Source: Candidatus Zhuqueibacterota bacterium (lineage in GTDB: Bacteria > Zhuqueibacterota > Zhuqueibacteria > Residuimicrobiales > Krinioviventaceae). From it: a stretch of DNA of 64,000 nt. Under the pieces are notes generated by a model. That model had not been told where the DNA came from. It did not search any database and worked only from the letters and a program-made list of their open reading frames with translations. Location: assembly GCA_016934825.1 (NCBI GenBank), contig JAFGSB010000150.1:1-64000 (forward strand), given 5' to 3'. A program made the position numbers and the translations under genes. Of the stretch, positions 55,498-64,000 are shown one piece after another (position 1 is the stretch's first letter; every line of letters starts with the position of its first letter).

Positions 55498-56256
55498 TTA
55501 AATGGAATAATTCAGAAAAACTATATATATTATTCCAATTAAAATTGAAATGAATAAAGCCAAAATGACTGTTCTTTTCAAAAAGAGAAATAACAGGGTT
55601 ACAAAAACAGCAATTGAGAATACAATCAAACCGCTAAAATCTTGAGACAAACTCCATATAGCGGCTTTTGCCGTTGTCAAACCCGTTACCAATAAACCTA
55701 AAACAGTGAATACTTTAAAAATTTTTTGAAATTTTCGTACAGAAATATCTGATATAATATCAAAACCTTTTTTATAACCCAGGCTCAAACCTCTCGCTCT
55801 GATATAAATATGCGGGATATTATAAATCAACAGATAAAGAGGTATAGCCAACCATCCAATCAACAATCCAAGTAATACGCCTATTCCGGCGGCAACCGGT
55901 TTTACTCCGGCCCAGAAATACTGATCACCAATTGCGCCAAGAGGACCCACCATCCTTTCCTTAAAAATTGATATGGGCTTCTTGTTATCCCACTTTTTTA
56001 ATTGCGCGTCTTCTTCAAGTTTCGCAACAGCGCCCAGACACCATGCGGCAAAATACGGATGGGCATTAAAAAATTCAAGGTGCCTCTTTAAAAATTTTGA
56101 CTGATCGTCTTTTTTTTTATAAAGCCTTTTCGCAATAGGGATTGTACTGTAACAAAATCCCAAACCAAGCATCGATTTAAAATTCCATGAAGCCTGTATA
56201 AGAAAACAACGACAGAATATACGGAACAGATCAATCTTTCTGATACGTTCTACCAT
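55498..56256 (-). CDS. PTS mannose-family IID membrane subunit
   Basis: About 252 residues. The start at 56256 is chosen for its GGGAA site and because the longer form would overlap the IIC gene. It begins RIRKIDLFRIFCRCFLIQAS and continues with the IID pattern NFKSMLGLGFCYSTIPIAKRL, FFNAHPYFAAWCLGAVA and MVGPLGAIGDQYFWAG. Several membrane helices fill the second half. IID works with IIC to move sugar through the inner membrane. It is close to HPr on the same strand. Confidence 0.92.
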   Translation of the reverse strand: MVERIRKIDLFRIFCRCFLIQASWNFKSMLGLGFCYSTIPIAKRLYKKKDDQSKFLKRHLEFFNAHPYFAAWCLGAVAKLEEDAQLKKWDNKKPISIFKERMVGPLGAIGDQYFWAGVKPVAAGIGVLLGLLIGWLAIPLYLLIYNIPHIYIRARGLSLGYKKGFDIISDISVRKFQKIFKVFTVLGLLVTGLTTAKAAIWSLSQDFSGLIVFSIAVFVTLLFLFLKRTVILALFISILIGIIYIVFLNYSI

Positions 56257-56273
56257 AAAGTTCCCATTTGAGA

Positions 56274-56954
56274 TCAAAATATTAACAGACCGATGCACAT
56301 ACTAACAAATATAAGCCACCAGTATTTGACATTTTTTATATACATATAAATTAAAACTCCGCAACCGACACCTAAAAAAGTAATACCAAAACGGCTAAAA
56401 AACATATCAAAATGATCGGGCACAACCCCGATGAGCCACGGTAAAAGTAAATAACCGAACAAAAAAGTACTTAATCCGGTTAATAAAAAACCTAATAAAA
56501 AAGCCAGCCATATACCCGATAAATGGGCTTTAGACACCTGTTTTATTGTTACATGTTGAGAAGCGTATATATTATCGAATGATCTGCTGTTTATGCTTCT
56601 CATATATTCTACAAGATAACTGCCAATGATACTGACAGGAACCGCTGTTATTAACGCCAATGCCGTTGAAGGAACCGGTCGAAAAATCAGGTTATTACAA
56701 GTGATAGCAATTGCGGCCGCGGCTGTGGCGCCGATATTACCCTCCGAAAACCTGGCCGCACCAACAGGCAATTCATTTATCCACAACAACTCTAAAAAAA
56801 TTCCAATAAACAATCCCGTTTGAAAATCACCCAAAATCAAACCGGTTATACTACTTGTAATCAAGGGTCTCGAAATCATGATCTGGAGCGCCGCGGTTGT
56901 ATCCATAGCAACAATGCCGCCCCAAAAACTGACCGCTAACAACTCTGGCCACAT
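56274..56954 (-). CDS. PTS mannose-family IIC membrane subunit
   Basis: About 226 residues. The ATG at 56954 is chosen because GGAG lies 6 bases before it; a TTG 12 bases upstream would give a slightly longer form. The IIC signature lies near 55-70 (FLELLWINELPVGAAR) after ISRPLITSSITGLILGD. Seven or so helices follow. It forms the sugar channel with IID, whose gene starts 17 bases after the IIC stop. No IIA or IIB gene is nearby. Confidence 0.92.
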   Translation of the reverse strand: MWPELLAVSFWGGIVAMDTTAALQIMISRPLITSSITGLILGDFQTGLFIGIFLELLWINELPVGAARFSEGNIGATAAAAIAITCNNLIFRPVPSTALALITAVPVSIIGSYLVEYMRSINSRSFDNIYASQHVTIKQVSKAHLSGIWLAFLLGFLLTGLSTFLFGYLLLPWLIGVVPDHFDMFFSRFGITFLGVGCGVLIYMYIKNVKYWWLIFVSMCIGLLIF

Positions 56955-57165
56955 TTGATACTCCAAAAATTAAAAGTATAACTTAATTATTTTTATATAA
57001 ATAATCAATAAAAATCATTTTGGAATTGATATAGCCGTTTTACAAAATAAAATTAAATATTATAACCAAACTTTATATTTATTATTCCATATACTTTCGA
57101 TTGTGTATCGGACACTACTGGAGATGAATGTATTATTTGGATAAAATAAAACTATTTTATATAAT

Positions 57166-57205
57166 ATATCACCGGTGTCCGGTAAAACTTGAACACCGGT
57201 GATAT
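57166..57205. repeat. CCGG-type dispersed palindrome, copy 4
   Basis: A perfect 13-bp stem: ATATCACCGGTGT (57166-57178) against ACACCGGTGATAT (57193-57205), loop of 14. It is the strongest member of the family and lies between the divergent IIC and cysteine desulfurase genes. Confidence 0.85.
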
Positions 57206-57284
57206 TATTTTATTAAAGTTTATTAAATTCGAAACAGATACGTTCGGAAATCTTCGTATGATAAAAAAATGAGAGTATACCGAT

Positions 57285-58433
57285 ATGAAACCAATATATC
57301 TTGATTACAATGCCACAACGCCGGTTGATCCGGAAGTCGCTGAGGCCATGCTGCCTTATTTAACGGAACACTTTGGCAATCCGTCAAGCTCCCACTGGTA
57401 TGGGAAACAAGCCAGCAAGGCCGTTGAAACCGCGCGCGGACAAGTTGCGGAGCTGATCAACGCCGCCACCGATGAAATTATTTTCACTGGCGGCGGCAGC
57501 GAAGCCAATAATCTTGCAATCAAAGGGTACGCCGCCGCCTCAAGGGAGAAAGGCAACCATATTATCACCTCAAGTATAGAACATCCGGCGGTTTTGGAGG
57601 TTTGTAAAGATCTTGAAACCCGTGGGTACAGGATAACGCACCTGCTGGTTAATGAATTCGGAATAATAAATCTGCATGATTTAGAAAAAGCAATTATCCC
57701 CGGTACAATATTAATAACGATCATGCATGCCAATAATGAAGTCGGAACTATCCAGCCCGTCTCCGCAATAGGCCGTATCGCCCGGGACAAAAATATTGCT
57801 TTTCATACGGATGCAGCGCAATCCGTCGGTAAAATACCGGTCGATATAAATGACCTGCAAGTCGATATGTTATCCATTGCGGGACACAAGCTTTATGCCC
57901 CGAAAGGCGTGGGCGCGTTATATGTCCGCAGAGGTACCAATCTGCACAAGCAAATACACGGTGCCGCTCAAGAGTTCAATTTACGCGCCGGCACGGAAAA
58001 CGTTCCGGAGATTGTGGGTCTGGGTAAAGCCTGTGAAATAATGAAGCGTGATAAACAAAAAAATATGCGCCACATGCTTCAATGTCGTGAGCAATTATAT
58101 AAAGGTCTGAAAGCGGGCATTCAAAATATTAAACTGAACGGTCATACCGAAAAAAGGCTGCCCAATACGTTAAATACAAGTTTTCCCGGTGTTAAAGCCA
58201 GCACAATATTATCGTCAATGACAGATGTGGCCGCATCGGCCGGCGCCGCCTGCCATTCGGACCATATTGACATATCACATGTGTTGAAGGCAATGAATCT
58301 GTCTCCGGAAATCGCCATGGGAACAATCCGATTTTCTGTTGGTAAAACAACAACACATGACGACATAGAAAAAGCCGTGAATATCATCGTCAACACTGTA
58401 AACCAATTATCGGGAAAAAGTATAAAACATTAA
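57285..58433 (+). CDS. Cysteine desulfurase (NifS/IscS family)
   Basis: A 382-residue PLP enzyme that takes sulfur from cysteine for iron-sulfur clusters and other cofactors. YLDYNATTPVDPEVAEAM opens it, and the PLP-binding pattern HTDAAQSVGKIPVD is near residue 175. The lysine is in SIAGHKLYAPKGVGALY (near 203). The active cysteine lies in SAGAACHSDH (near 323), and the short form with the loop suggests a group I/NifS-like enzyme. No iscU or other Fe-S gene is adjacent. A foldase gene follows by about 100 bases. Confidence 0.95.
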   Translation: MKPIYLDYNATTPVDPEVAEAMLPYLTEHFGNPSSSHWYGKQASKAVETARGQVAELINAATDEIIFTGGGSEANNLAIKGYAAASREKGNHIITSSIEHPAVLEVCKDLETRGYRITHLLVNEFGIINLHDLEKAIIPGTILITIMHANNEVGTIQPVSAIGRIARDKNIAFHTDAAQSVGKIPVDINDLQVDMLSIAGHKLYAPKGVGALYVRRGTNLHKQIHGAAQEFNLRAGTENVPEIVGLGKACEIMKRDKQKNMRHMLQCREQLYKGLKAGIQNIKLNGHTEKRLPNTLNTSFPGVKASTILSSMTDVAASAGAACHSDHIDISHVLKAMNLSPEIAMGTIRFSVGKTTTHDDIEKAVNIIVNTVNQLSGKSIKH

Positions 58434-58446
58434 CGCAAAATATACC

Positions 58447-58475
58447 TTGCATTTTTTTTAATAACATCTTAACTT
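58447..58475 (+). promoter_or_regulatory. Possible promoter for the foldase gene
   Basis: TTGCAT (58447-58452), a 17-base spacer and TAACTT (58470-58475). The start codon at 58533 follows a GAGGG site. The match to consensus is moderate. Confidence 0.4.
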
Positions 58476-58532
58476 TAATGATGCAAAAAAATGAAATGAT
58501 TAATATAAAAATAATTTCAAGAGGGTAATTGT

Positions 58533-60332
58533 ATGGCATTAATGAACCGAATGCGCCAGAACACCAAAATCATGTTAATGATTCTGGTCGTAGCATTCAT
58601 GTTAACAATAATTATCGATTGGGGTATGGGTGGTTTTAAAACAGGCGGACAACGCGGCGTTATTGCCTCGGTGAACGGCGACGATATTACTTATGATGAA
58701 TATTATCAGCAATATCAGACCGAAATAGCCGCCTACCGCGAACAAAGCGGAGCGGAGCCGGAAAGCTACCAGGTCAGTCAAATTGAAAACCGGGTTTTTG
58801 AGAGTCTGGTACAACAACGTATAATGGCGGATATTGTTAAAGATTTAAATTTAAAATCTACCAATGCGGAGATAACCGAAGAGATATGGAACAATCCCCC
58901 GGCGGTTCTCAAAACGAACCAGGCATTCCTGGATTCCAACGGAGTGTTTGATATTAATATTTACCAGGCCGCGCTTAATAATCCCGCCGCCGATCAATTC
59001 TGGCTGGAAGTTGAAAAATACCTGCGATCAACGATCCCAATGCAAAAATTAAGCGCGCTTTTGAGCACCACACAACAAATTACAGATGAAGATGCCAAAT
59101 TCGAATTTATGAAAACCAATCAAAAGGCCAAAGTACATTACATTTTTTATAATTCGGCAAATTATCAATCGGTACCGGAACCGACAGAGGAAGAAATAAC
59201 AGCTTATTATAATAAGCATAAAAAAGATTTCCAGGAAAATGAAAAACGGGTTCTGGATTACCTGTTATTGGAGACCAAGCCCACGGCGGCGGATACGCAG
59301 TCGACCTACAACCAGGCCGAAGATATTTTGGATGAATTGAAAAACGGCGGCAATTTTGAAAGCCTTGCAACTTTATATTCTAAAGACCCGGGATCCGCTG
59401 AAAAAGGCGGGGATTTGGGTTATTTCACCAGAACAACCATGGTCAAACCCTTTGCCGATGCCGCTTTTTCGGCGAAAAAGGGAGAAATTGTCGGCCCGGT
59501 AAAATCTCAATTCGGTCTGCACATTATCAAAGTGGAAGATAAAAAATGGGAAGACGGGGAACAAAAAGTCAAAGCCCGGCACATTTTATTAAAATTTGAA
59601 CCGTCTCCTTCCACCCGTGACGCTCTTCGGGAAGAAGCCGAATACATCGCCGAATACGCCAAAGACAGCAAGCTGAAAACCGTTGTTACGGCCGAAAGTT
59701 TGCAGATTAGTCAAACCCAGCCTTTTGAAAAAGGCGAATATATTCCGGGTATCGGCATGGAAAAAAGAATAAACTATTTCGCTTACAGAAGTAAAATCGA
59801 TGATGTCAGCAGTGTTTATAATTTGGACCAGGGATTTCTGGTCGCTTCACTGGTTAAAATCATTCCGGAGCATATCAAACCTCTGGAAGAGGTCAAATCT
59901 GCAATTATAACCTCGCTCAAGGGCGAAAAAAGTATGAACAGTACTTTAGAGCATGCGCAGGCCGCTTACGATAAAATTAAATCCGGCAACACGTTCGACC
60001 AAGTTGCCGACGACGACAGCCTGACCGTAGAGGAAACCGATTTCTTTAATATGACCGGTTATATTGCCAAAGTCGGCAGAGAGCCGGCATTTGCGGGCAC
60101 CGCTTTTACCCTGAATATAGGCGAATTTTCCGAGCCTGTTAAAGGTACGCGCGGGTATTATATTTTACAGCTCATCGACAAACAGGAAATAAACGAGCAG
60201 GATTTTGAAAATCAAAAAGAACAGATCAAACTCCAGCTTGCCGCCCGTTACAAACAACAGGTCTTTGGGGAATGGTACGAAGAAGTAAAAGCAAAAGCGA
60301 ATATAAAGGATTACCGGGAACTGTATTTTTAA
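58533..60332 (+). CDS. PpiD/SurA-like membrane-anchored peptidyl-prolyl isomerase
   Basis: A 599-residue foldase. Residues about 10-32 form an anchor helix (KIMLMILVVAFMLTIIIDWG). A SurA_N-like chaperone region (about 35-220) begins IASVNGDDITYDEYYQQYQ. The first parvulin domain (about 240-345) has LATLYSKDPGSAEKGGDLGY, VKPFADAAFSAKKGEIVGPV and FGLHIIKVED and is well preserved. A second parvulin-like block (about 350-460) starts KARHILLKF but lacks the GGDLG core, and a third partial block ends GYYILQLIDKQ. It helps outer-membrane and exported proteins fold in the periplasm, which suits the many secreted proteins here. Confidence 0.92.
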   Translation: MALMNRMRQNTKIMLMILVVAFMLTIIIDWGMGGFKTGGQRGVIASVNGDDITYDEYYQQYQTEIAAYREQSGAEPESYQVSQIENRVFESLVQQRIMADIVKDLNLKSTNAEITEEIWNNPPAVLKTNQAFLDSNGVFDINIYQAALNNPAADQFWLEVEKYLRSTIPMQKLSALLSTTQQITDEDAKFEFMKTNQKAKVHYIFYNSANYQSVPEPTEEEITAYYNKHKKDFQENEKRVLDYLLLETKPTAADTQSTYNQAEDILDELKNGGNFESLATLYSKDPGSAEKGGDLGYFTRTTMVKPFADAAFSAKKGEIVGPVKSQFGLHIIKVEDKKWEDGEQKVKARHILLKFEPSPSTRDALREEAEYIAEYAKDSKLKTVVTAESLQISQTQPFEKGEYIPGIGMEKRINYFAYRSKIDDVSSVYNLDQGFLVASLVKIIPEHIKPLEEVKSAIITSLKGEKSMNSTLEHAQAAYDKIKSGNTFDQVADDDSLTVEETDFFNMTGYIAKVGREPAFAGTAFTLNIGEFSEPVKGTRGYYILQLIDKQEINEQDFENQKEQIKLQLAARYKQQVFGEWYEEVKAKANIKDYRELYF

Positions 60333-60356
60333 GAATACATATCATATTTATACAAC

Positions 60357-60387
60357 AAAAAGCGAATCGATTGGTTCGCTTTTTTTG
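60357..60387 (+). terminator. Rho-independent terminator after the foldase gene
   Basis: Arms AAAAAGCGAA (60357-60366) and TTCGCTTTTT (60375-60384), with a loop of 8 and a T tract, 25 bases after the stop. Confidence 0.92.
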
Positions 60388-60582
60388 TTTTCACCCGGTA
60401 CCTTTTTATTATCAAAAATAATAAAGTTCTGCAATCCTGAACAACGCCCCGGAGTGGGAACTAAACTTTTAAAATGCTTCTACGTTGAAAAATTTCTCGC
60501 TGATATCGCGGATCACGCAGATTGATAATGACACATCATCTCTGTAATTCCGATCTCCGAGAAAAATTTTTTCTCGTGAACG

Positions 60583-60663
60583 ACGTCCCGGGATGTATCA
60601 CCTATAGAGATATAATAACTTTTTCATATACCCGTAGTCCATTTAAACGACATCCCGGGGCGT
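60583..60663. repeat. Hairpin with ACATCCCGGGGCGT arm (related to the 135-bp repeat)
   Basis: ACGTCCCGGGATGT (60583-60596) faces ACATCCCGGGGCGT (60650-60663) over 53 AT-rich bases. The arms equal those of the 135-bp repeat with one change, but the interior differs. Confidence 0.8.
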
Positions 60664-60677
60664 TGGTCTATTACAGG

Positions 60678-60877
60678 ATTTCTCTTGACTTCGCTCATCG
60701 AAATGACAGATTGGTGAAAAAGTCCTGATTGATCCACGCCCCGAGTTAGACGACACTCCGGGGCGTAGATTCGAATAATTTATTAAATGCAGGCCTGGAG
60801 TGCATCGCCTTTATGCGATGCGTACCCCTGCTGTCGTCCATAAAGTGACAGCGCTCCGGCACAACATCCGGGGCGTG
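60678..60877. repeat. ~190-bp repeat, copy 1
   Basis: It begins ATTTCTCTTGACTTCGCTCA and ends ACAACATCCGGGGCGT, with an inner ATCGCCTTTATGCGATGCGT hairpin. The second copy at 61227-61409 follows it in the same order with scattered changes. The first 40 bases are the inverse complement of the leading segment of the 135-bp repeats. Confidence 0.75.
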
Positions 60878-61080
60878 GGCTGCATGTTCCGCAAGGGCTC
60901 CTGTCATTGAGGTACAAAAAAAACACAGTATATTATTGTAGTATACAAACAAAGGATCAGGAGTATAAATTATATATAGTATGAAAGATCGATATTGAGG
61001 AACTGAATCACGTACAATCAGGTATCTGCGTGTATCGGCGTTCATCGAGCGAAGCGGGCGGTTGATTATTAAATGTCACA

Positions 61081-61106
61081 CAACAAGGGGTTGCAACCCC
61101 TTGTTG
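61081..61106. repeat. CAACAAGGGG-type palindrome, copy 3
   Basis: CAACAAGGGGTTG faces CAACCCCTTGTTG with no loop, so the two arms run directly into each other. It is related to 37742-37775 and 41158-41188. Confidence 0.85.
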
Positions 61107-61226
61107 CATGGAAATTGCGGGATAATATCATCGCAAACGAATGCAGATAAATAAAACAATTATGTCATTTCGACCGCAGGGAGAAATCTTTATTGTGCAT
61201 AAACCGTTGACTTTGCATGATCTTAA

Positions 61227-61409
61227 ATTTCTCTTGACTTCGCTCATCGAAATGACAGATTGGTGAGTAAGGCCTGTTTGATCCCCACCCCGGGGTGTGG
61301 ATTCGAATAATTTATTAAATGCAGACCCGGAGTATATCGCCTTTATGCTATGCGTACCCATTCTGCCGTCCATCTAGGGACAGCGATCCAGCACAACATC
61401 CGGGGCGTG
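61227..61409. repeat. ~190-bp repeat, copy 2
   Basis: A diverged direct copy of 60678-60877, about 545 bases downstream. The inner hairpin reads ATCGCCTTTATGCTATGCGT and the end is ACAACATCCGGGGCGT, as in copy 1. Confidence 0.75.
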
Positions 61410-61529
61410 AGAGATTAAGGGTGCCTGTCCTTGCGGATGAAATTTAAAATTTAGTATAATAATATTCTTTTAGCGCAGAGACCGGAGCCACTGGGCAAAT
61501 GAATCAAAATTGTCCACGACTCTGACGAT

Positions 61530-63176
61530 TTATTTCAACAACATCATTTTCCGGGTTTGTTCGATGCCGTCCATGGAAATACGGTAGTAATACACCCCGG
61601 ATTCAAGCCCCCCTCCGCTGAATCGGATTTTATAACTGCCGGCCTGTTGACAGGTATCCACCAAGGTCCTGATCTGCTGGCCCAGGACGTTAAAAATATC
61701 AATTTTTACCCGCGCATTTTTCTCCAGCGAGTACTGAATCACTGTTGAAGGATTAAATGGATTCGGGTAATTCTGGCTCAACGAAAAATCGTCCGCATGT
61801 TTATCACTCTCATGTTTCACACTCAGGGGATAGAGCAAATTCTGGGAAAAGACCCAGGGAAACAACTGCGGCAGATCGTAAGATTCCGCCCATATGACGT
61901 GTCCCTTGCTTTCCCATTCGGTATACAATAAGGAAGCGCCGCCTTTTATAGCGCTGTTTATTTCCTCATCCGTCATGCCCGTACAGTCGCCGTCAAAACA
62001 ATGTGTATAAACAGGGTGACGCCCAACCCTTTCCAGGGCGGCTATCATATCCCGCGAACCTGAAGGCGGAACCGTGGTGTCCTTCTCGCCGTGAAACACC
62101 CAGATTGGTATGTGCGCGATTTTAGCCGCGTAGGTTGAATCGCCGCCGCCGCTCATGGGAATTGCGGCCGCAAACTTGTCCGGGTAGCGGCAAATATAAT
62201 CCCAGGTGCCGTATCCGCCCATAGACAGCCCGGTAATATATAGCCGGTTTGTATCAATGGAAAACTCCTGCATCAAACTGTCGATTAAATCGTTCACGGT
62301 CAGCAGTTCGTTACTGATGGGCGTGTTGGCTATACTGTACTCACCCTCACTCCAGTCATTATCAACCCACCGTTCATCAGTCGGACATTGGGGCGCCAGC
62401 ACAAAGCAGGGATAATTTTTCTGGTTCGCGCTGTCCGCCCAGGACGTGGCCATGTGGTGTACCTCAATATGTATCTCGTTATCGTCGCCCCTCTCGCCTG
62501 CCCCATGCAATGCCAGCACCAGCGGGTATTTTTTATTCGGATCATAAAAATCCGGCGGGCACAACCGGTAAGGAATAACGGTTTCGCCAAAAGTATGTAC
62601 GCGTTTTTCAAACTTTTCAACCGTGGTATAATAATCCGGATCATCGGCAGAAGTGACCACGACGGAATCAATATAAACGGTAATACTATCTTTGCCGCCA
62701 ACCAAAAATTTAATTTTATTATAATTGTCTTCCACGCGGGAATTAAACTCGAAAGGCCCATAATGACGCGCCGTTTCATCAACCTTTACTTCCGGACCGG
62801 TCCAATAGGTGGTGTAATCATCCCTGTGTTCCTGGAACAGGGCCTTTAACGTATGCGCCGCGGACGCTCTGGCCATAAAACTGACGTAATAAAACCGGCC
62901 GATTTCAATCTGTACAGTTTGATGAACCTGTACGTGCCAGTCTTCTGTGCCGCCGTTTGTTATTGTCACTGCCAGACTATTCTGACCGGACAGCAGCGAA
63001 TCCTGGGAAACGGCAAACACGGCGGTTGCTCCCTCGTTTTTTTCCAGTCGCCAGGCTCGGGTACCATCATCAAACTCGGGATTGTTGATTAAATTTTCTT
63101 CCTGGGAATAAACCATGGTGATAAAAACAATCAGAATAATGAAAATTAGGTAAACTACTCGGTTCGACTTTATCAT
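61530..63176 (-). CDS. Secreted CBM plus alpha/beta-hydrolase (esterase) with sorting domain
   Basis: About 548 residues. The start at 63176 is chosen for its GGAGG site. The signal peptide ends MVYSQ (about residue 25). Residues about 30-180 read as a CBM4/9-like jelly-roll (NLINNPEFDDGTRAWRLEKN). Residues about 190-450 are an alpha/beta hydrolase of the CE1/PHB-depolymerase-like group: PLVLALHGAGERGDD, nucleophile in ITGLSMGGYGTWDY, acid in FHGEKDTTVPP, and histidine in SKGHVIWAES. The final 85 residues are the sorting domain (NYPNPFNPSTVIQYSL, FNVLGQQIRTL, ending RKMMLLK). It is a probable extracellular esterase acting on plant or algal glycan decorations. Confidence 0.9.
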   Translation of the reverse strand: MIKSNRVVYLIFIILIVFITMVYSQEENLINNPEFDDGTRAWRLEKNEGATAVFAVSQDSLLSGQNSLAVTITNGGTEDWHVQVHQTVQIEIGRFYYVSFMARASAAHTLKALFQEHRDDYTTYWTGPEVKVDETARHYGPFEFNSRVEDNYNKIKFLVGGKDSITVYIDSVVVTSADDPDYYTTVEKFEKRVHTFGETVIPYRLCPPDFYDPNKKYPLVLALHGAGERGDDNEIHIEVHHMATSWADSANQKNYPCFVLAPQCPTDERWVDNDWSEGEYSIANTPISNELLTVNDLIDSLMQEFSIDTNRLYITGLSMGGYGTWDYICRYPDKFAAAIPMSGGGDSTYAAKIAHIPIWVFHGEKDTTVPPSGSRDMIAALERVGRHPVYTHCFDGDCTGMTDEEINSAIKGGASLLYTEWESKGHVIWAESYDLPQLFPWVFSQNLLYPLSVKHESDKHADDFSLSQNYPNPFNPSTVIQYSLEKNARVKIDIFNVLGQQIRTLVDTCQQAGSYKIRFSGGGLESGVYYYRISMDGIEQTRKMMLLK

Positions 63177-63194
63177 AATGCCTCCGTTAAACAA

Positions 63195-64000
63195 GTTTAA
63201 ATTAACGGTAGATATTACTCAACTGCCTTTTGATTATTATAATATATTTGTTCACCAAAATCAATATACTTTTATCGATATTTTTTCCCTTCCAATTACT
63301 ATTGACCACATTTTTGAAAAATGTTACGTCATGAACCATGGTACAGGCAATATATGAAATCTCTTTCCAAATTCAATTAAAAAATTACCAAAAAAATTAT
63401 TATAAATAACCTTTAGCCAAGTTATTTGGATGGTTAATGCACATTAACAAACTGTTTTTTATTAATTTAAAAATATTTTCTCTCTTTTCCGCAAAAGAAG
63501 TATTTCTATTGATTATTCAAATAAAATTTATATCTTACATTCATTGGTGTCAGGTTAAGGGACATTGCTGCCTGATTCGTTTTACAAGTTCAATAAAATC
63601 AATTAATGTTATTATAACAATTTAATTTTTACATACGAATCAAAGAATGATTTCATATCTGAAAAATTCATATAATATGTTAAAAGTATCTGTCCGGGTT
63701 TAACAGGACACTGGCGGCTTTTATTAAATGTTTCAGTTCATCAAGATACAAACAATGAATATTTTATGGGAAAAATTTAAAATTTTATATATTTTATTTG
63801 GAAAACCAGTCTAATTTATTTATTTTTTAAGCAATCACTGTAAATTTTTCAAGATTCACTGGCTTCAATTTCCCATACGCCAGATTATGAATTGTGCCCG
63901 GAAATTTAAAATTTCTTAATGAATTTAATTCTAATTCAATAACCATGTTAAAATAACCAGACACTGTTCAATCATATATTTATTAACATTGAAAGGTTAT
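63195..64000. other. AT-rich end of window, no gene seen
   Basis: About 800 AT-rich bases with only short chance frames. A weak TGTCCGGGTTTAACAGGACA palindrome at 63691-63710 may be a distant member of the CCGG family. Confidence 0.5.

Larger units (their letters stand above)
60388..61529. other. Repeat-only kilobase
   Basis: No supported gene. It holds a hairpin with arms related to the 135-bp repeat (60583-60663), a direct duplication of about 190 bases (60678-60877 and 61227-61409), and a CAACAAGGGG palindrome (61081-61106). Short frames in it are repeat-derived. Confidence 0.7.

Noticed and set aside
60522-61045. Short frames on both strands in the 60.5-61 kb zone
   Set aside because: They lie within the repeats and share their translated words with other repeat copies.

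Overview
The window looks like chromosome from an AT-rich, Gram-negative bacterium of the FCB superphylum, probably one of the lineages outside classical Bacteroidota (Calditrichota, KSB1 or Marinimicrobia-like). Four secreted proteins (5.9, 42.5, 44.0 and 61.5 kb) end in the same module: an NYPNPFNP motif, a beta-sandwich, and a final RKMLLLK-like tail. This is the FlgD-like / type IX secretion sorting domain common in those phyla. There are also outer-membrane-type proteins, lipoproteins with lipoboxes, Tat signals, and promoters close to the sigma-70 consensus. No rRNA, tRNA, CRISPR array or prophage was seen. Placement below superphylum is inference.

Layout. 0-5.6 kb: the end of a CoA-disulfide-reductase-like flavoprotein, a cation diffusion facilitator fused to winged-helix domains, a GYD protein, a D-cysteine desulfhydrase-like PLP enzyme and a methyltransferase. 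5.9-10.0 kb: a giant secreted parallel beta-helix protein. 10.5-14.3 kb: an exported protein and a lipoprotein, divergent from an operon of ECF sigma factor, membrane anti-sigma-like protein, YbjQ-like protein and zinc ribbon. 14.4-18.0 kb: a membrane-fusion protein and two MacB/FtsX permeases with no ATPase. 18.2-21.5 kb: an iron alcohol dehydrogenase, a RAYT transposase inside REP palindromes, and a DUF2490 protein. 21.6-31.8 kb: uvrA, a TPR protein and gltBD. 32-41.3 kb: an accessory zone with two nucleotidyltransferase modules (one beside a HepT gene broken by a stop codon), two pseudogenes, a ThuA protein, a sugar nucleotidyltransferase and many palindromic repeats. 41.4-49.3 kb: a secreted carbohydrate-related cluster (GH71/99-like, GH57-like and GH-A/DUF4832-like proteins, an Ig/CBM-like protein, an SDR, an alpha/beta hydrolase). 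50.1-53.1 kb: metK-ahcY and an LPP20-like lipoprotein. 53.3-57.0 kb: a mannose-family PTS block (IIC, IID, HPr, EI) lacking IIA and IIB. 57.3-60.3 kb: a cysteine desulfurase and a PpiD/SurA-like foldase. 60.4-61.5 kb: repeats only. 61.5-63.2 kb: a secreted CBM-esterase with sorting domain. The rest has no recognisable gene.

How the genes connect. gltBD assimilate nitrogen; metK and ahcY form the methyl cycle; EI and HPr carry phosphate for the PTS; the sorted and Tat-exported enzymes suggest a life on polysaccharides. The non-coding part is unusually rich in repeats: a REP/RAYT system, two 135-bp copies that are nearly identical and fold on themselves, and at least three other palindrome families. 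No single known defence or biosynthetic system dominates. The most interesting material is the repeat families, the RAYT locus, the broken HepT-MntA pair and the winged-helix CDF fusion.
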